DNA of 64,000 nt from CADEDV01 sp036383515 (GTDB lineage Bacteria; Bacteroidota; Bacteroidia; Chitinophagales; Chitinophagaceae). The position numbers and the translations under genes are program-made. The notes beneath the pieces are model-generated. The model was given only the letters and a program-made list of their open reading frames with translations, was not told the DNA's origin and searched no databases. This document shows positions 30,815 to 40,210 of this stretch, piece by piece. Numbering within the stretch: position 1 is the first letter of the stretch; every line of letters begins with the position of its first letter. Location: positions 30,240-94,239 of the forward strand of contig DASVOE010000077.1 of the NCBI GenBank assembly GCA_036383515.1, read 5' to 3'.

Positions 30815-31612
30815 TTGTTATTCATTTCCGTTTGTTGCAGCAGTCAAACGATGCGTCGTCCTGTAGCAGCAGGGTATGCCGGCACCGGTGCTTATAGTTT
30901 GAATCATGTGGATGTATTTTCATTTACTGCCAACCAGGCTTCATTGGCGCAATTAAAAAATGCGGCTGCGGGTGTGTACGCTGAAAGAAGATTTATGCTC
31001 AGCGAACTAAATTATTATACTGCGGTAGTGGGATTAGTTACTTCTTCTGGCAATTTTGGTTTAAAAACAGGTTACTCAGGATTTTCAGATTATAATGAAA
31101 CACAGTTGGGGTTGGCTTATGGCAGGAAGTTGGGTGATAAAATGGATATAGGAGTGCAGTTTAATTATAACAATATCCGGATTCCCACTTATGGCAGTGC
31201 ATCAGCTATCAGTTTTGAAGCCGGTACTGTTTTACATCTCACGGAAAAAATGCATGCAGGCATTCAAATAAACAATCCTGTGGGTGGAAAATTTGGAAAA
31301 GAGCAGCGGGAGAAATTACCTTCTGTTTACAGTTTCGGAATGGGATATGCGGCATCGGAAAAATTCTTTGTAAGCGCTGAAATAATAAAAGAAGAAGATC
31401 AACCGGTGAGTGTCAATGCCGGATTGCAATATAAGTTTCTTCCACAATTACTGGCAAGAATGGGTATTGCTTCGGCTACATCATCCATATGGGCAGGTGC
31501 AGGTTTGTCGTGGAAATCATTTCGTGTAGATGTGACTACCAGTTATCATCCCCAGTTAGGCATTACACCGGGTTTGCTTTTGCTTTTTAATTTTTATAAG
31601 AAGGGTAAGTGA
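30815..31612 (+). CDS. Outer-membrane beta-barrel-like hypothetical protein without an ATG start
   Basis: About 265 residues, secreted. The hydrophobic leader VLLLFISVCCSSQ precedes TMRRPVAAGYAGTGAYSLNH. The remainder consists of alternating beta strands ending LLFNFYKKGK, like PorQ/PorV-type or type IX-associated barrels, but no family is assigned. No ATG precedes the signal peptide. In-frame options are TTG at 30815 or CTG at 30791 (LEKTAFVLLLF), with a stop at 30779. The only nearby ATG falls after the signal peptide. Its TGA overlaps the next gene's GTG start by 3 nt, so the two are coupled. It is divergent from folD. Confidence 0.7.
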   Translation: MLFISVCCSSQTMRRPVAAGYAGTGAYSLNHVDVFSFTANQASLAQLKNAAAGVYAERRFMLSELNYYTAVVGLVTSSGNFGLKTGYSGFSDYNETQLGLAYGRKLGDKMDIGVQFNYNNIRIPTYGSASAISFEAGTVLHLTEKMHAGIQINNPVGGKFGKEQREKLPSVYSFGMGYAASEKFFVSAEIIKEEDQPVSVNAGLQYKFLPQLLARMGIASATSSIWAGAGLSWKSFRVDVTTSYHPQLGITPGLLLLFNFYKKGK

Positions 31613-33648
31613 AACGCTTGTTGACGATACTGGTTACCGTTCATTGCTCACTATTTACTTTTAGCCAGGAATTACCCGCAAGTACAGAACAGCAGTTGGA
31701 AAATTTAACGGATGCGGATCAGGCAGAAACAGAGGACGATTCTTATTTGCAACAACTGGATCGGTTTAGAAAGGATCCGGTTAATCTTAATACGGCCGAT
31801 GCAAACGAACTAAAAGAGTTACGTATCCTCACCGATCTTCAAATTGAAAACCTGGTTATCTATCGGAAATTATTTGGATTCTTTATCAGCTTGTATGAAT
31901 TACAGGCTATTCCCTCCTGGGATGTGCCTACTATTCGAAAAATATTACCTTTCATTACCGTTTTAACCCCGGTTTCTTTCAAAGGGGAATTGAAGCAACG
32001 ATTCAGTGGTGGCGAACATAATTTATTACTACGGCTATCACAGGTGTTGGAAAAATCGAAAGGATATAATGCTTCCGGTTCGGGCACTAAGTATGCAGGA
32101 AGTCCACAGCGTATTTTTTTCAGATACCGATATACATTTAAAAATTTATTGCAATTCGGTTTACTAGGTGATAAAGATGCCGGCGAACAATTTTTAAATG
32201 GAAAACAGCAGAAGGGATTTGATTTTTATTCTTTCCATTTTTTTGCCAGGAAGATCGGTATCATTCAATCGCTGGCCATTGGAGATTTTACCGTGAACAT
32301 GGGACAGGGACTTATTCAATGGCAAAGCCTGGCGTTTAAAAAAAGTGGGGATATAACGGGAGTGAAGCGACAGTCAACTGTATTAAAACCTTACAATTCT
32401 GCCGGTGAATTTTATTTTCATAGAGGTGTTGGCATAACTATTAAAAAAGGGAAAATTGAAAGTACCGTGTTTGCGTCGGTAAGAAAATTGAGTGCAAATT
32501 TTGTTGCCGATACAATCAATAACGAAGATTATATTTCTTCCTTTCTTAATTCAGGGTATCATCGCACTGATAACGAGAATAAGGACCGGAATAATCTTAC
32601 GCAAACAAGTTTTGGCGGCAATATCATTTACCGGGGAAACAGGTGGCAGGTAGGTATCAACGGAGTCTATTATCGCTTTTCTTTACCGGTTCAAAAAAGA
32701 GAAGAGCCCTATAATTTATATGCCATTAGTGGAAGCAGTTGGTATAATATGAGTGTGGATTATAGCTACACATATAAGAACCTTCATTTCTTTGGCGAAG
32801 CAGCAGCAGATAAAAATCAGCATACAGCATTTATCAATGGATTATTGATAAGTGTTGATCCGGCAGTGGATATATCTTTAGTGCAACGAACTATTGCCAA
32901 AGAATACCAGGCAGTATATGGCAATGCATTTACGGAAAATACTTATCCCACTAACGAAACAGGATTATATACCGGTATCTCCATCCGCCCTGCTAGTGGG
33001 TGGCGACTGGATGGGTATGCAGATGTTTTTAAGTTTCCCTGGTTAAAATATTTGGTAGATGCGCCGAGCAGGGGGTCCGATTTTTTAGCACAGCTTACAT
33101 ACATTCCCAATAAACAGGTAGAAGTTTATACAAGATTCCGGAATGAGACTAAGGAATCCAATCAACCAGATAATACTTCTGTGACAAATTATATTGTTCG
33201 CATACCACGGCAAAGCTGGCGTACACAGGTAAATTATAGAGTCAGTACGTACATCACACTGCGCAACAGGTTTGAATTATTATGGTATAATAATAAAGGT
33301 GTCAATAGTGAAAATGGGTTCCTCACTTACCAGGATATTATGTGTAAACCCCTATTAAAACCCTGGAGCGGAGTATTTCGCCTGCAATATTTTGAAACAA
33401 GTGGATATAATTCGAGGATATATGCCTATGAGAACGATGTATTATATAGTTATTCCATACCGGCTTTTTTTGACAAAGGCATTCGCTACTACCTGATTTT
33501 CAATTATGATATCAGTAAAAAACTTTCTTTATGGTGCAGGTGGGCACAAACAATTTATAAGGATAAAGAAGCCTTAGGTTCTGGTCTTGATGAGATCCGT
33601 GGAAATAAAAAGACCGAATTAAAATTGCAGGCCAGGTACTCTTTTTAA
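31609..33648 (+). CDS. Helix-hairpin-helix (ComEA-like) exported protein with beta-barrel-like C-terminus
   Basis: A 679-residue protein starting at GTG 31609 with a signal peptide (VKRLLTILVTVHCSLFTFSQ). Residues about 55-115 form a ComEA-type helix-hairpin-helix module (PVNLNTADANELKELRILTD and FFISLYELQAIPSWDVPTIR). From about 130 to the end the sequence is strand-rich, with closely spaced aromatic positions and a C-terminus LKLQARYSF typical of outer-membrane barrels ending in Phe. Such HhH-barrel fusions occur widely in Bacteroidota with no settled function. A DNA-binding role outside the cell is conceivable but unproven. Coupled to the preceding barrel gene. Confidence 0.8.
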   Translation: MKRLLTILVTVHCSLFTFSQELPASTEQQLENLTDADQAETEDDSYLQQLDRFRKDPVNLNTADANELKELRILTDLQIENLVIYRKLFGFFISLYELQAIPSWDVPTIRKILPFITVLTPVSFKGELKQRFSGGEHNLLLRLSQVLEKSKGYNASGSGTKYAGSPQRIFFRYRYTFKNLLQFGLLGDKDAGEQFLNGKQQKGFDFYSFHFFARKIGIIQSLAIGDFTVNMGQGLIQWQSLAFKKSGDITGVKRQSTVLKPYNSAGEFYFHRGVGITIKKGKIESTVFASVRKLSANFVADTINNEDYISSFLNSGYHRTDNENKDRNNLTQTSFGGNIIYRGNRWQVGINGVYYRFSLPVQKREEPYNLYAISGSSWYNMSVDYSYTYKNLHFFGEAAADKNQHTAFINGLLISVDPAVDISLVQRTIAKEYQAVYGNAFTENTYPTNETGLYTGISIRPASGWRLDGYADVFKFPWLKYLVDAPSRGSDFLAQLTYIPNKQVEVYTRFRNETKESNQPDNTSVTNYIVRIPRQSWRTQVNYRVSTYITLRNRFELLWYNNKGVNSENGFLTYQDIMCKPLLKPWSGVFRLQYFETSGYNSRIYAYENDVLYSYSIPAFFDKGIRYYLIFNYDISKKLSLWCRWAQTIYKDKEALGSGLDEIRGNKKTELKLQARYSF

Positions 33649-33893
33649 TATTCCATCAGCGATTTTTATATTTAAGAAAAAGTTATTTTTTTCATGCAGC
33701 AACTCTATATTTGCGCTTGTCATTACAACAAGTTCAAACTAACGCTGGTACCACTCTGCCAGTTAGTGAGATAGAAACAAGCCCAACCACCCCTCCGTAC
33801 TCCTGAGAGTATTATTTTTTTGAACAGTTAAATCATTACAGTGCTCCATCTGGGGCAAGGATTAATGAGTTTAAAACTTTAAAATTAAATCAC
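33649..33893 (+). promoter_or_regulatory. SusC-type gene promoter and structured leader
   Basis: TATATTTG at 33706-33713 is a perfect -7 element, so the leader is about 175 nt. It contains a hairpin (CTAA..CTGG 33739-33748 with CCAGTTAG 33759-33766) and then a small terminator-like hairpin (TACTC 33798-33802, GAGTA 33807-33811) followed by a T-rich tract to 33821. This suggests attenuation control of the operon, but the second stem is short. Confidence 0.45.
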
Positions 33894-36800
33894 ATGAGAA
33901 AAATTGCATCACTGTTTACAGTGCTGATGTGCTGTTGTGCATTAGCATTTGCCCAAACCCGGACAATTACGGGCACGGTAAAAGATGGAAAGGGAAGCCC
34001 TGTTCCTTTTGCCAGCATCACTATCAAAGGGACAACTTCAGGAACCTCAGCAGACAAAAATGGTAACTTCAGTATTGAAGCAAAAGAAGGGCAATCATTG
34101 TTGATTAGCTCTGCCAGTTTTAATGAACAGGAAGTAAAGATCGGGGCTTCAACTACGCTGGATGTTACGTTGCAATCACAAGGTAATTTACAGGAAGTAG
34201 TGGTTACTGCTTTAGGAATAAGGAGAACTCGTAACCAGACCCCGTATGCGGCTCAACAAATCAGGGGTGACGAAGTTTCAAAGACCCGTACCAACAATTT
34301 TGTACAGAATCTTTCTGGAAAAATAGCCGGTCTTGATATCAAGCAAACCAACACACTTGGCGGTTCAACCAATGTTGTTATCCGCGGAACCAAATCGCTG
34401 ACCGGTGATAACCAGGCTTTGTTTGTGGTGGATGGAGTCCCATTTAATAATAGCAATACAAGCACGGCTAATCAGCGTACAGGTCGTGGCGGTTACGATT
34501 ATGGTAGCGCAGCTGCAGACATTAATCCTGATGATATAGAAACAATTACAGTATTGAAAGGAGCTGCTGCGAGTGCACTCTATGGTTCCCAGGGCTCCAA
34601 CGGTGTTATTCTTATCACTACCAAGAAAGGCAGGAGAGGTCTTGGAATAACTGTAAATTCTGGCTTTACTATGGGTAAAGTTGATAAAACCACGTTCGCC
34701 AAATATCAAAAGGAATATGGCGCCGGGTATGGCAGGTATTATGAAGATCCTACTGCTCGTTTTTTATACCGTGATATTGATGGGAATGGTACTCTTGACC
34801 TGGTGACTCCATTAAGTGAAGATGCTTCATATGGTCACGCATTTGATCCTAACCTAATGGTATACCAGTGGGATGCTTTTGATCCGAAATCTCCCAATTT
34901 TGGTAAAGCCCGTCCTTGGCTGGCTGCTGAAAATGATCCCACCAGTTTCTTAGAAACGTCTTTATCTTCTAATCAAAGCATTTATTTTGATGGGGCTTCT
35001 GAAAAAGGAACTTTCAAATTAGGATATACCCGAACTGATGACAAAGGTATTTTGCCAAATAGCAGTGTTACCAAAAACCTGGTCAATTTTGGAGGTACCT
35101 ACAATGTTACCAGTAAACTTACGGCTGGTGCATCGCTTAGCTTTTCTAATATAGAGGGTAAAGGACGCTATGGTACAGGGTATGATGATAAAAATGTGAT
35201 GACGAATTTTCGCCAGTGGTGGCAAACTAACGTAGATATCAAAGAACAAAAAGAAGCTTATTTCAGGGACCACAAAAATGTGACCTGGAACTGGGCTGAC
35301 CCTACTGACCTAACACCTATTTATTGGGATAATCCTTACTTCACAAGACATGAGAATTTCGAGAACGATTCAAGGAACAGGTATTTTGGAAATGTGAACC
35401 TGAATTACAAAATCACCAGCTGGTTGAATATCCTGGGAAGAATATCGCTTGATAATTATGACGAGATACAGGAAGAAAGACAAGCCCTGGGGAGTGTGAC
35501 TACTTCCTCTTATCAACGATTCAACCGCTCTTATAGGGAAACTAACTATGATCTGTTATTGAATTTGGATAAAGATCTTTCCACTGATATTAATTTTAAA
35601 GCATTGCTGGGTGCTAACATCCGCCGCCAGCATACCGAAAGTATCAGGGCATCTACCAATGGTGGATTAATCGTAGAAAGGATATATTCTCTTACCAATA
35701 CTGCAAATCCAATCAATGCCCCAACGGAATTTGATGGTATAAGGCAGGTAAATGGTGTATTTGCAGGTGCAGGATTTACCTGGAAAGACCTGGTAACGTT
35801 GGACGCTACTATCCGGAGAGATGCTTCTTCTACGTTACCACAGGGAACCGGAAATAACACCTATTATTATCCTTCTGTTTCTGCTGGCCTTGTATTTTCA
35901 AAACTATTACCAACTGCCACCTGGCTTTCATACGGTAAATTCAGGGCTAACTATGCCCAGGTTGGTAATGATGCACCTATCTATAGCGTTGATGATGTGT
36001 ATACAATAATCCCTCCTTTTGGGTCTAATCCTCAAACATCAGTTGGTGGTACTAAGAACAATCCCGACTTGTTACCTGAACGTACAAAGAGTTATGAACT
36101 TGGTCTTGAAATGTCTTTGTTTAAAAGCAGGGCAGGTTTTGATGTAAGTTATTATAATGCAAAAACCGTTGACCAGATTTATCCTGTTGTTTTGTCAACC
36201 GCCACCGGGTATAATTCAAAATTCCTGAATACAGGTACGATTGTCAATAAAGGAGTGGAAGTATCTCTATATGGCACTCCTATTCAGAACACAGATTTTT
36301 CATGGAATGTAAATGTAAACTGGTCAAGAAATAGGAATAAAGTGACAGAATTGTTTGAAGATGCAGATAATCTTGTGTTGGCTGAATTCCAGGGTGGTGT
36401 TTCAATCAATGCAACTTTAGGACAACCTTACGGAACAATCCGCGGTCAGAACTTTATTTATACAAATGGCCAAAGAACTGTAGGAGCCAATGGTCGTTAT
36501 TTGGTATCTACTACTTCTAATGAAGTTATCGGTAATCCTAGTCCCGACTGGATTGGAGGCATCAATAACTCTTTCCGTTATAAAAACCTTTCATTTAGTT
36601 TCCTGGTGGACACCAGGCAGGGTGGCGATGTTTTTTCACTTGATCTTTATTATGGTTTGGCCACCGGAATTTATCCTGAAACAGCAGGACTTAATGACAA
36701 GGGTAATCCGTCTCGTAGTTCGATTGCAAGTGGAGGTGGTATTATTTTGCCAGGCGTAAAACAAGATGGCAAGCCCAATGATATAAGGGTTGAAAATTTA

Positions 36801-37100
36801 GACTTTGGTATTTATGGATACAGACGTACTCCGGCAGCAGGATTTGTATATGATGCCAGCTTTGTAAAACTTCGGGAAGCGGTTATTGCCTATGCTTTAC
36901 CTGCTAGTGTAATGAACAAATTGAATCCTTTCAAAGGGATTGAATTCTCATTGATCGGCAGAAATCTTTGGATCATACATAAGAATTTGCCGCATGCTGA
37001 TCCTGAAGAAAGTATTACATCGGGAAATTTACAGGGATACCAGAGCGGTGCTTATCCTACAGTAAGAACATTTGCTTTTAATATGAAGTTCAAATTCTAA
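33894..37100 (+). CDS. SusC/RagA-family TonB-dependent outer-membrane transporter
   Basis: A 1068-residue receptor importing an oligosaccharide or other large nutrient across the outer membrane. In order: signal peptide (MRKIASLFTVLMCCCALAFA), a carboxypeptidase-regulatory-like beta sandwich (about 24-100; TRTITGTVKDGKGSPVPFAS), a TonB box region near LQEVVVTALGI, a plug domain (about 110-235, with ALFVVDGVPFNN and VLKGAAASALYGSQGSNGVI), and a 22-strand barrel ending FAFNMKFKF. SusD follows after 42 bp. No sigma/anti-sigma genes or glycosidases lie next to the pair, so the substrate is unknown. It depends on a TonB protein such as that at 20.3 kb. Confidence 0.95.
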   Translation: MRKIASLFTVLMCCCALAFAQTRTITGTVKDGKGSPVPFASITIKGTTSGTSADKNGNFSIEAKEGQSLLISSASFNEQEVKIGASTTLDVTLQSQGNLQEVVVTALGIRRTRNQTPYAAQQIRGDEVSKTRTNNFVQNLSGKIAGLDIKQTNTLGGSTNVVIRGTKSLTGDNQALFVVDGVPFNNSNTSTANQRTGRGGYDYGSAAADINPDDIETITVLKGAAASALYGSQGSNGVILITTKKGRRGLGITVNSGFTMGKVDKTTFAKYQKEYGAGYGRYYEDPTARFLYRDIDGNGTLDLVTPLSEDASYGHAFDPNLMVYQWDAFDPKSPNFGKARPWLAAENDPTSFLETSLSSNQSIYFDGASEKGTFKLGYTRTDDKGILPNSSVTKNLVNFGGTYNVTSKLTAGASLSFSNIEGKGRYGTGYDDKNVMTNFRQWWQTNVDIKEQKEAYFRDHKNVTWNWADPTDLTPIYWDNPYFTRHENFENDSRNRYFGNVNLNYKITSWLNILGRISLDNYDEIQEERQALGSVTTSSYQRFNRSYRETNYDLLLNLDKDLSTDINFKALLGANIRRQHTESIRASTNGGLIVERIYSLTNTANPINAPTEFDGIRQVNGVFAGAGFTWKDLVTLDATIRRDASSTLPQGTGNNTYYYPSVSAGLVFSKLLPTATWLSYGKFRANYAQVGNDAPIYSVDDVYTIIPPFGSNPQTSVGGTKNNPDLLPERTKSYELGLEMSLFKSRAGFDVSYYNAKTVDQIYPVVLSTATGYNSKFLNTGTIVNKGVEVSLYGTPIQNTDFSWNVNVNWSRNRNKVTELFEDADNLVLAEFQGGVSINATLGQPYGTIRGQNFIYTNGQRTVGANGRYLVSTTSNEVIGNPSPDWIGGINNSFRYKNLSFSFLVDTRQGGDVFSLDLYYGLATGIYPETAGLNDKGNPSRSSIASGGGIILPGVKQDGKPNDIRVENLDFGIYGYRRTPAAGFVYDASFVKLREAVIAYALPASVMNKLNPFKGIEFSLIGRNLWIIHKNLPHADPEESITSGNLQGYQSGAYPTVRTFAFNMKFKF

Positions 37101-37142
37101 TGATCAAAACTGTAGATTAATAAAAAAATTAAAATTATACAG

Positions 37143-38588
37143 ATGAAAAAAATAATTCTTTCTCTCGCAATTGTCAGTTTGATGATGGCAGGCTGTGTAA
37201 AGGATTTATCGACGTTGAACAAGGATCCTAAAAATCCGAGTATTGTTCCATCTTATACGTTGTTTACAAATGCGCAGCGAACATTGTCCAACACAATGAC
37301 ATCCACTAACGTCAATCTGAATGTTTGGCGTCTTATTCTTCAATACTGGCAGGAAACCACTTATACAGATGAAAGTAATTATGACCTTGCTACAAGGTCA
37401 ATCAATGACAATGTATGGGATGCATTATATCGCGATGTATTGAAGGATTTCAGTGAATCGGCAAAACTGATCCCTAAAGATGTGGTAAAAGCTGACGGCA
37501 CTCCTGACTTACCCCGGCAAAAAAATGAGCTTGCAATTATCGAGATTATGGAGGTATACACTTGGTATTATCTTTTGACAACCTATGGTAATATTCCTTA
37601 TTCAGAAGCCTTAGATATTGACAGGCCATTTCCGAAGTATGATGATGCTGCAACAATCTATAATAACCTATTGACAAGGTTGGATGCTGCAATTACCAAT
37701 CTTGATGTAACTCATGATAGTTTTGGCGGAGCGGATGTATTATATGGAGGCGATGTGGCTGCTTGGAAAAAATTTGCCAATTCATTTAAATTGAAAATGG
37801 GAATGACCATTGCTGACTCAGATCCTGCTAAAGCAAAAACAGTTGTTGAAGCTGCTGTTGCTGCTGGTATTTTTACATCAAGTTCAGATAATGCAGAGTT
37901 TCAGTATCAACCTGGTCCACCCAACACAAACCCCATCTGGGTTGACCTGGTGCAAAGTAAACGAAAGGATTTTGTTGCTGCCAGTACTATTGTCAATAAA
38001 ATGAAAAACAAGAATGATCCAAGGCTTGATAATTATTTCACAGTAGATGCTGTGGGTGGTTATTCAGGTGGTACTCCAGGAGCCAGTAGCAATTATTCAA
38101 CCTATTCAAAACCTGATGAAGCAATTGCTGCTGCAGACTTTCCAGCTTTATTCCTGGATTATGCTGAAGTAGAATTTTTCCTCGCCGAAGCAAAAGAAAG
38201 AGGATTTAATGTGCCAGGAACAGCCATCCAGCATTATAATAATGCAGTCACTGCTTCTATTCTTTATTGGGGCGGCACTGCTGGAGAAGCTACAACCTAT
38301 CTTACATTACCTTCTGTCAATTACTTAACTGCAGGAGCTACCTATAAAGAAAAGATCGGAGAGCAAAAATGGATCGCTTTATATAACCGTGGTTTAGATG
38401 CATGGATCGAATGGAGAAGATTGGATTATCCACAGTTATCTCCTGCTGTAGATGCTGTTTCCGCTATTCCCCGGAGGTACCCCTACCCGGTTAATGAGCA
38501 GAACGTGAATACCTCCAATTATGACCTTGCATCTACTGCAATCGGAGGTGATATTGTAACAACCAAGTTGTGGTGGGATAAATTTTAG
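37143..38588 (+). CDS. SusD/RagB-family nutrient-binding lipoprotein
   Basis: A 481-residue surface lipoprotein forming the lid of the SusC transporter. The signal peptide (MKKIILSLAIVSLMMAGC) has lipobox MAGC with acylated Cys18. The helical TPR-like SusD fold is indicated by NKDPKNPSIVPSYTLFTNAQ, LNVWRLILQYWQETTY, DADIPYS-like GNIPYSEALDID, and ADFPALFLDYAEVEFFLAEA. The C-terminus RRYPYPVNEQNVNTSNY is typical of the SusD-like/SusD_RagB superfamily. The length is normal. A strong terminator begins 34 bp after the stop, so the third lipoprotein frame downstream may be expressed separately or poorly. Confidence 0.93.
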   Translation: MKKIILSLAIVSLMMAGCVKDLSTLNKDPKNPSIVPSYTLFTNAQRTLSNTMTSTNVNLNVWRLILQYWQETTYTDESNYDLATRSINDNVWDALYRDVLKDFSESAKLIPKDVVKADGTPDLPRQKNELAIIEIMEVYTWYYLLTTYGNIPYSEALDIDRPFPKYDDAATIYNNLLTRLDAAITNLDVTHDSFGGADVLYGGDVAAWKKFANSFKLKMGMTIADSDPAKAKTVVEAAVAAGIFTSSSDNAEFQYQPGPPNTNPIWVDLVQSKRKDFVAASTIVNKMKNKNDPRLDNYFTVDAVGGYSGGTPGASSNYSTYSKPDEAIAAADFPALFLDYAEVEFFLAEAKERGFNVPGTAIQHYNNAVTASILYWGGTAGEATTYLTLPSVNYLTAGATYKEKIGEQKWIALYNRGLDAWIEWRRLDYPQLSPAVDAVSAIPRRYPYPVNEQNVNTSNYDLASTAIGGDIVTTKLWWDKF

Positions 38589-38621
38589 TATTAGAATTTA
38601 GAATAGGATGACACTAGTTAT

Positions 38622-38656
38622 AAGAACCTGCTTCATTATTGAAGCAGGTTCTTTTG
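38622..38656 (+). terminator. Terminator after susD-like gene
   Basis: Perfect 13-bp stem AAGAACCTGCTTC (38622-38634) and GAAGCAGGTTCTT (38641-38653) with a 6-nt loop, followed by TTGTT. It separates the SusCD pair from the downstream lipoprotein frame. Confidence 0.88.
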
Positions 38657-38671
38657 TTAGAAAACTATTAG

Positions 38672-39526
38672 TTTAAAAAAACAGTTAGAGCAGCAAAATC
38701 CTTTCTGGCAATAGCAATACTTGGTTGCAAAAAAGAGGAAGTTGTAACTGCAGATAAACAAGTAGCACTTTTCGTTTCCAATGGAGTGGGTAACTATACT
38801 ATTACTGCACCAGGGCAAACCTATAAAGTGTATATTGGCCTCACTAAAGCATCTTCATCCGACAGGACAGTTAATGTAGCAGTGACCTCACCCACAGGAG
38901 CTGCACAAGGAGCACAATATTCTTTGAGTGCCAGTTCTGTTACATTTAAAGCGGGTAGTGTTATTGACAGTATTGTAGTAACAGCTGTATATAACGCTTA
39001 TGTTTCTGGCAGAAAGGATACGCTTAATTTTGCTTTCACCAATGCAGATGATGGTTTAGTTTCTTTAAGTAATAGTTTTAAATTACGTGTAAGAGGACCC
39101 TGCTTTGAAGGTGATCCCGAGCTAAATGCTTTTAAGTTTACCTATCCTCAAACACATGAATTATTTGGAACCAGTGCTTATGGACCGTATACTACCACCA
39201 TTTCTGCTGTAACTCCGCTTACTGCGACTACTGGAAAAATTACTGTTACCAATATTTGGGATTTTGGCTGGGGACCAATAGATTTTATATTAGATTGGAC
39301 AAATCCTGCTAACAGAACTGTTACTGTTGTTCCAGCAACAAGCGGCATTGCTGATGCCGGCACTATAAATTCAGCTTATGCCGGTTCGCAAGTAGCTGTT
39401 CGACCCTTTGCAGGTCAGCCAGGAACGTTTTCGTTTTGTACAGGCACAATTGTTTTGAAAATGCAATTGGGTGTTGCTGGTTTGGGATATTTTGGTAGCT
39501 TGTATACAGTTACACCCGGGAAATAG
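38672..39526 (+). CDS. SusCD-associated surface lipoprotein, start codon missing or non-canonical
   Basis: An open frame from 38672 (after TAG at 38669) encodes FKKTVRAAKSFLAIAILGCK, a good lipoprotein signal peptide with lipobox ILGC, followed by a beta-rich protein of about 265 residues with Ig-like and tail domains (YKVYIGLTKASSSDRTVNVA; GFGWGPIDF-like FGWGPIDFILDW). It resembles the third, DUF1735- or SusE-like component that often follows SusD. No ATG, GTG or TTG lies before the lipobox; the first is GTG at 38786, which would remove the whole signal peptide. It may use a rare start, be a recent pseudogene, or reflect a sequence error. Confidence 0.65.
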   Translation, partial: FKKTVRAAKSFLAIAILGCKKEEVVTADKQVALFVSNGVGNYTITAPGQTYKVYIGLTKASSSDRTVNVAVTSPTGAAQGAQYSLSASSVTFKAGSVIDSIVVTAVYNAYVSGRKDTLNFAFTNADDGLVSLSNSFKLRVRGPCFEGDPELNAFKFTYPQTHELFGTSAYGPYTTTISAVTPLTATTGKITVTNIWDFGWGPIDFILDWTNPANRTVTVVPATSGIADAGTINSAYAGSQVAVRPFAGQPGTFSFCTGTIVLKMQLGVAGLGYFGSLYTVTPGK

Positions 39527-39564
39527 TTTGATTTTCTAAAGTTTTTAATTAAGAAAAGAATTAG

Positions 39565-39602
39565 AGCGGGTTGTCTCAAAAGAGACGACCCGCTTATTTT
39601 TT
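39565..39602 (+). terminator. Terminator downstream of the third lipoprotein
   Basis: A 13-bp stem with one G-T pair (39565-39577 with 39582-39594), loop AAAA, followed by TATTTTTT. Its presence argues that the lipoprotein frame is or was a transcribed gene. Confidence 0.88.
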
Positions 39603-39750
39603 AAGCATATATTTTAATGGGCTTCAGTTTTTTGAAATGAGACGACTGCACCTTTTGCAAAATCTATACGTTTGGAACAGTGATAAGTGCTGATGATATA
39701 AATACTTCAACGAGGCTGGAAATAAATAATTTCATAAGAATATCTATTCA

Positions 39751-39786
39751 ACGAGGCGGTGGGAAACCACCGCCTCGTTCTTTTTA
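39751..39786 (+). terminator. Second terminator with GAAA tetraloop
   Basis: Perfect 13-bp stem AACGAGGCGGTGG (39751-39763) and CCACCGCCTCGTT (39768-39780) closed by GAAA, followed by a run of five Ts. A truncated direct copy of its 5' arm (CAACGAGGCTGG) lies at 39708-39719. It ends 35 bp before the DUF3467 gene. Confidence 0.88.
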
Positions 39787-39821
39787 ACCCATTTCTAAAT
39801 ACCTTCGCCTAAATATCAAAT

Positions 39822-40130
39822 ATGGCTGACGCACAACCCAATCAACTCAACATAGAAATATCCGAGGAAATAGCAGAAGGCTCTTATGCTAACCTGGCTA
39901 TCATTACGCATTCACATGCAGAATTTGTAATTGACTTTGTAAACGTAATGCCCGGCACTCCCAAGAGTAAAGTAAAATCGAGGATCATTCTCACTCCACA
40001 GCATGCTAAGCGGTTTATGAGAGCGATCACAGAAAATATTGAGAAGTATGAGACGGTGAACGGACCCATTAAAGACCTTGAAGAAATTCAGTTGCCTTTG
40101 AATTTCGGAGGCCCTACTGCGCAGGCATAA
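39822..40130 (+). CDS. DUF3467 domain-containing protein
   Basis: A 102-residue cytoplasmic protein of the DUF3467 family, widely conserved in Bacteroidota with no established function. The family's blocks are clear: SEEIAEGSYANLAIITHSHAE, FVIDFVNVMPGTPKSKVKSR, and IILTPQHAKRFMRAITENIE. A -7-like TACCTTCG at 39800-39807 precedes the ATG by 14 bp, giving a very short leader. It lies between a strong terminator and the convergent radC, so it is probably a single-gene unit. Confidence 0.9.
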   Translation: MADAQPNQLNIEISEEIAEGSYANLAIITHSHAEFVIDFVNVMPGTPKSKVKSRIILTPQHAKRFMRAITENIEKYETVNGPIKDLEEIQLPLNFGGPTAQA

Positions 40131-40210
40131 GTATAGCAAGGTTCGTTAGTTACTGATAGTAATAAACATGCCTTTTTCTGAAATTTATCAGCGGGCTTAA
40201 GTTTGCCAAC

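Noticed and set aside
33894..38588. Treating the SusC/SusD pair as part of the polysaccharide cluster at 52.9-64 kb
   Set aside because: It is 14 kb away, on the other strand, and separated by unrelated housekeeping and regulatory genes.
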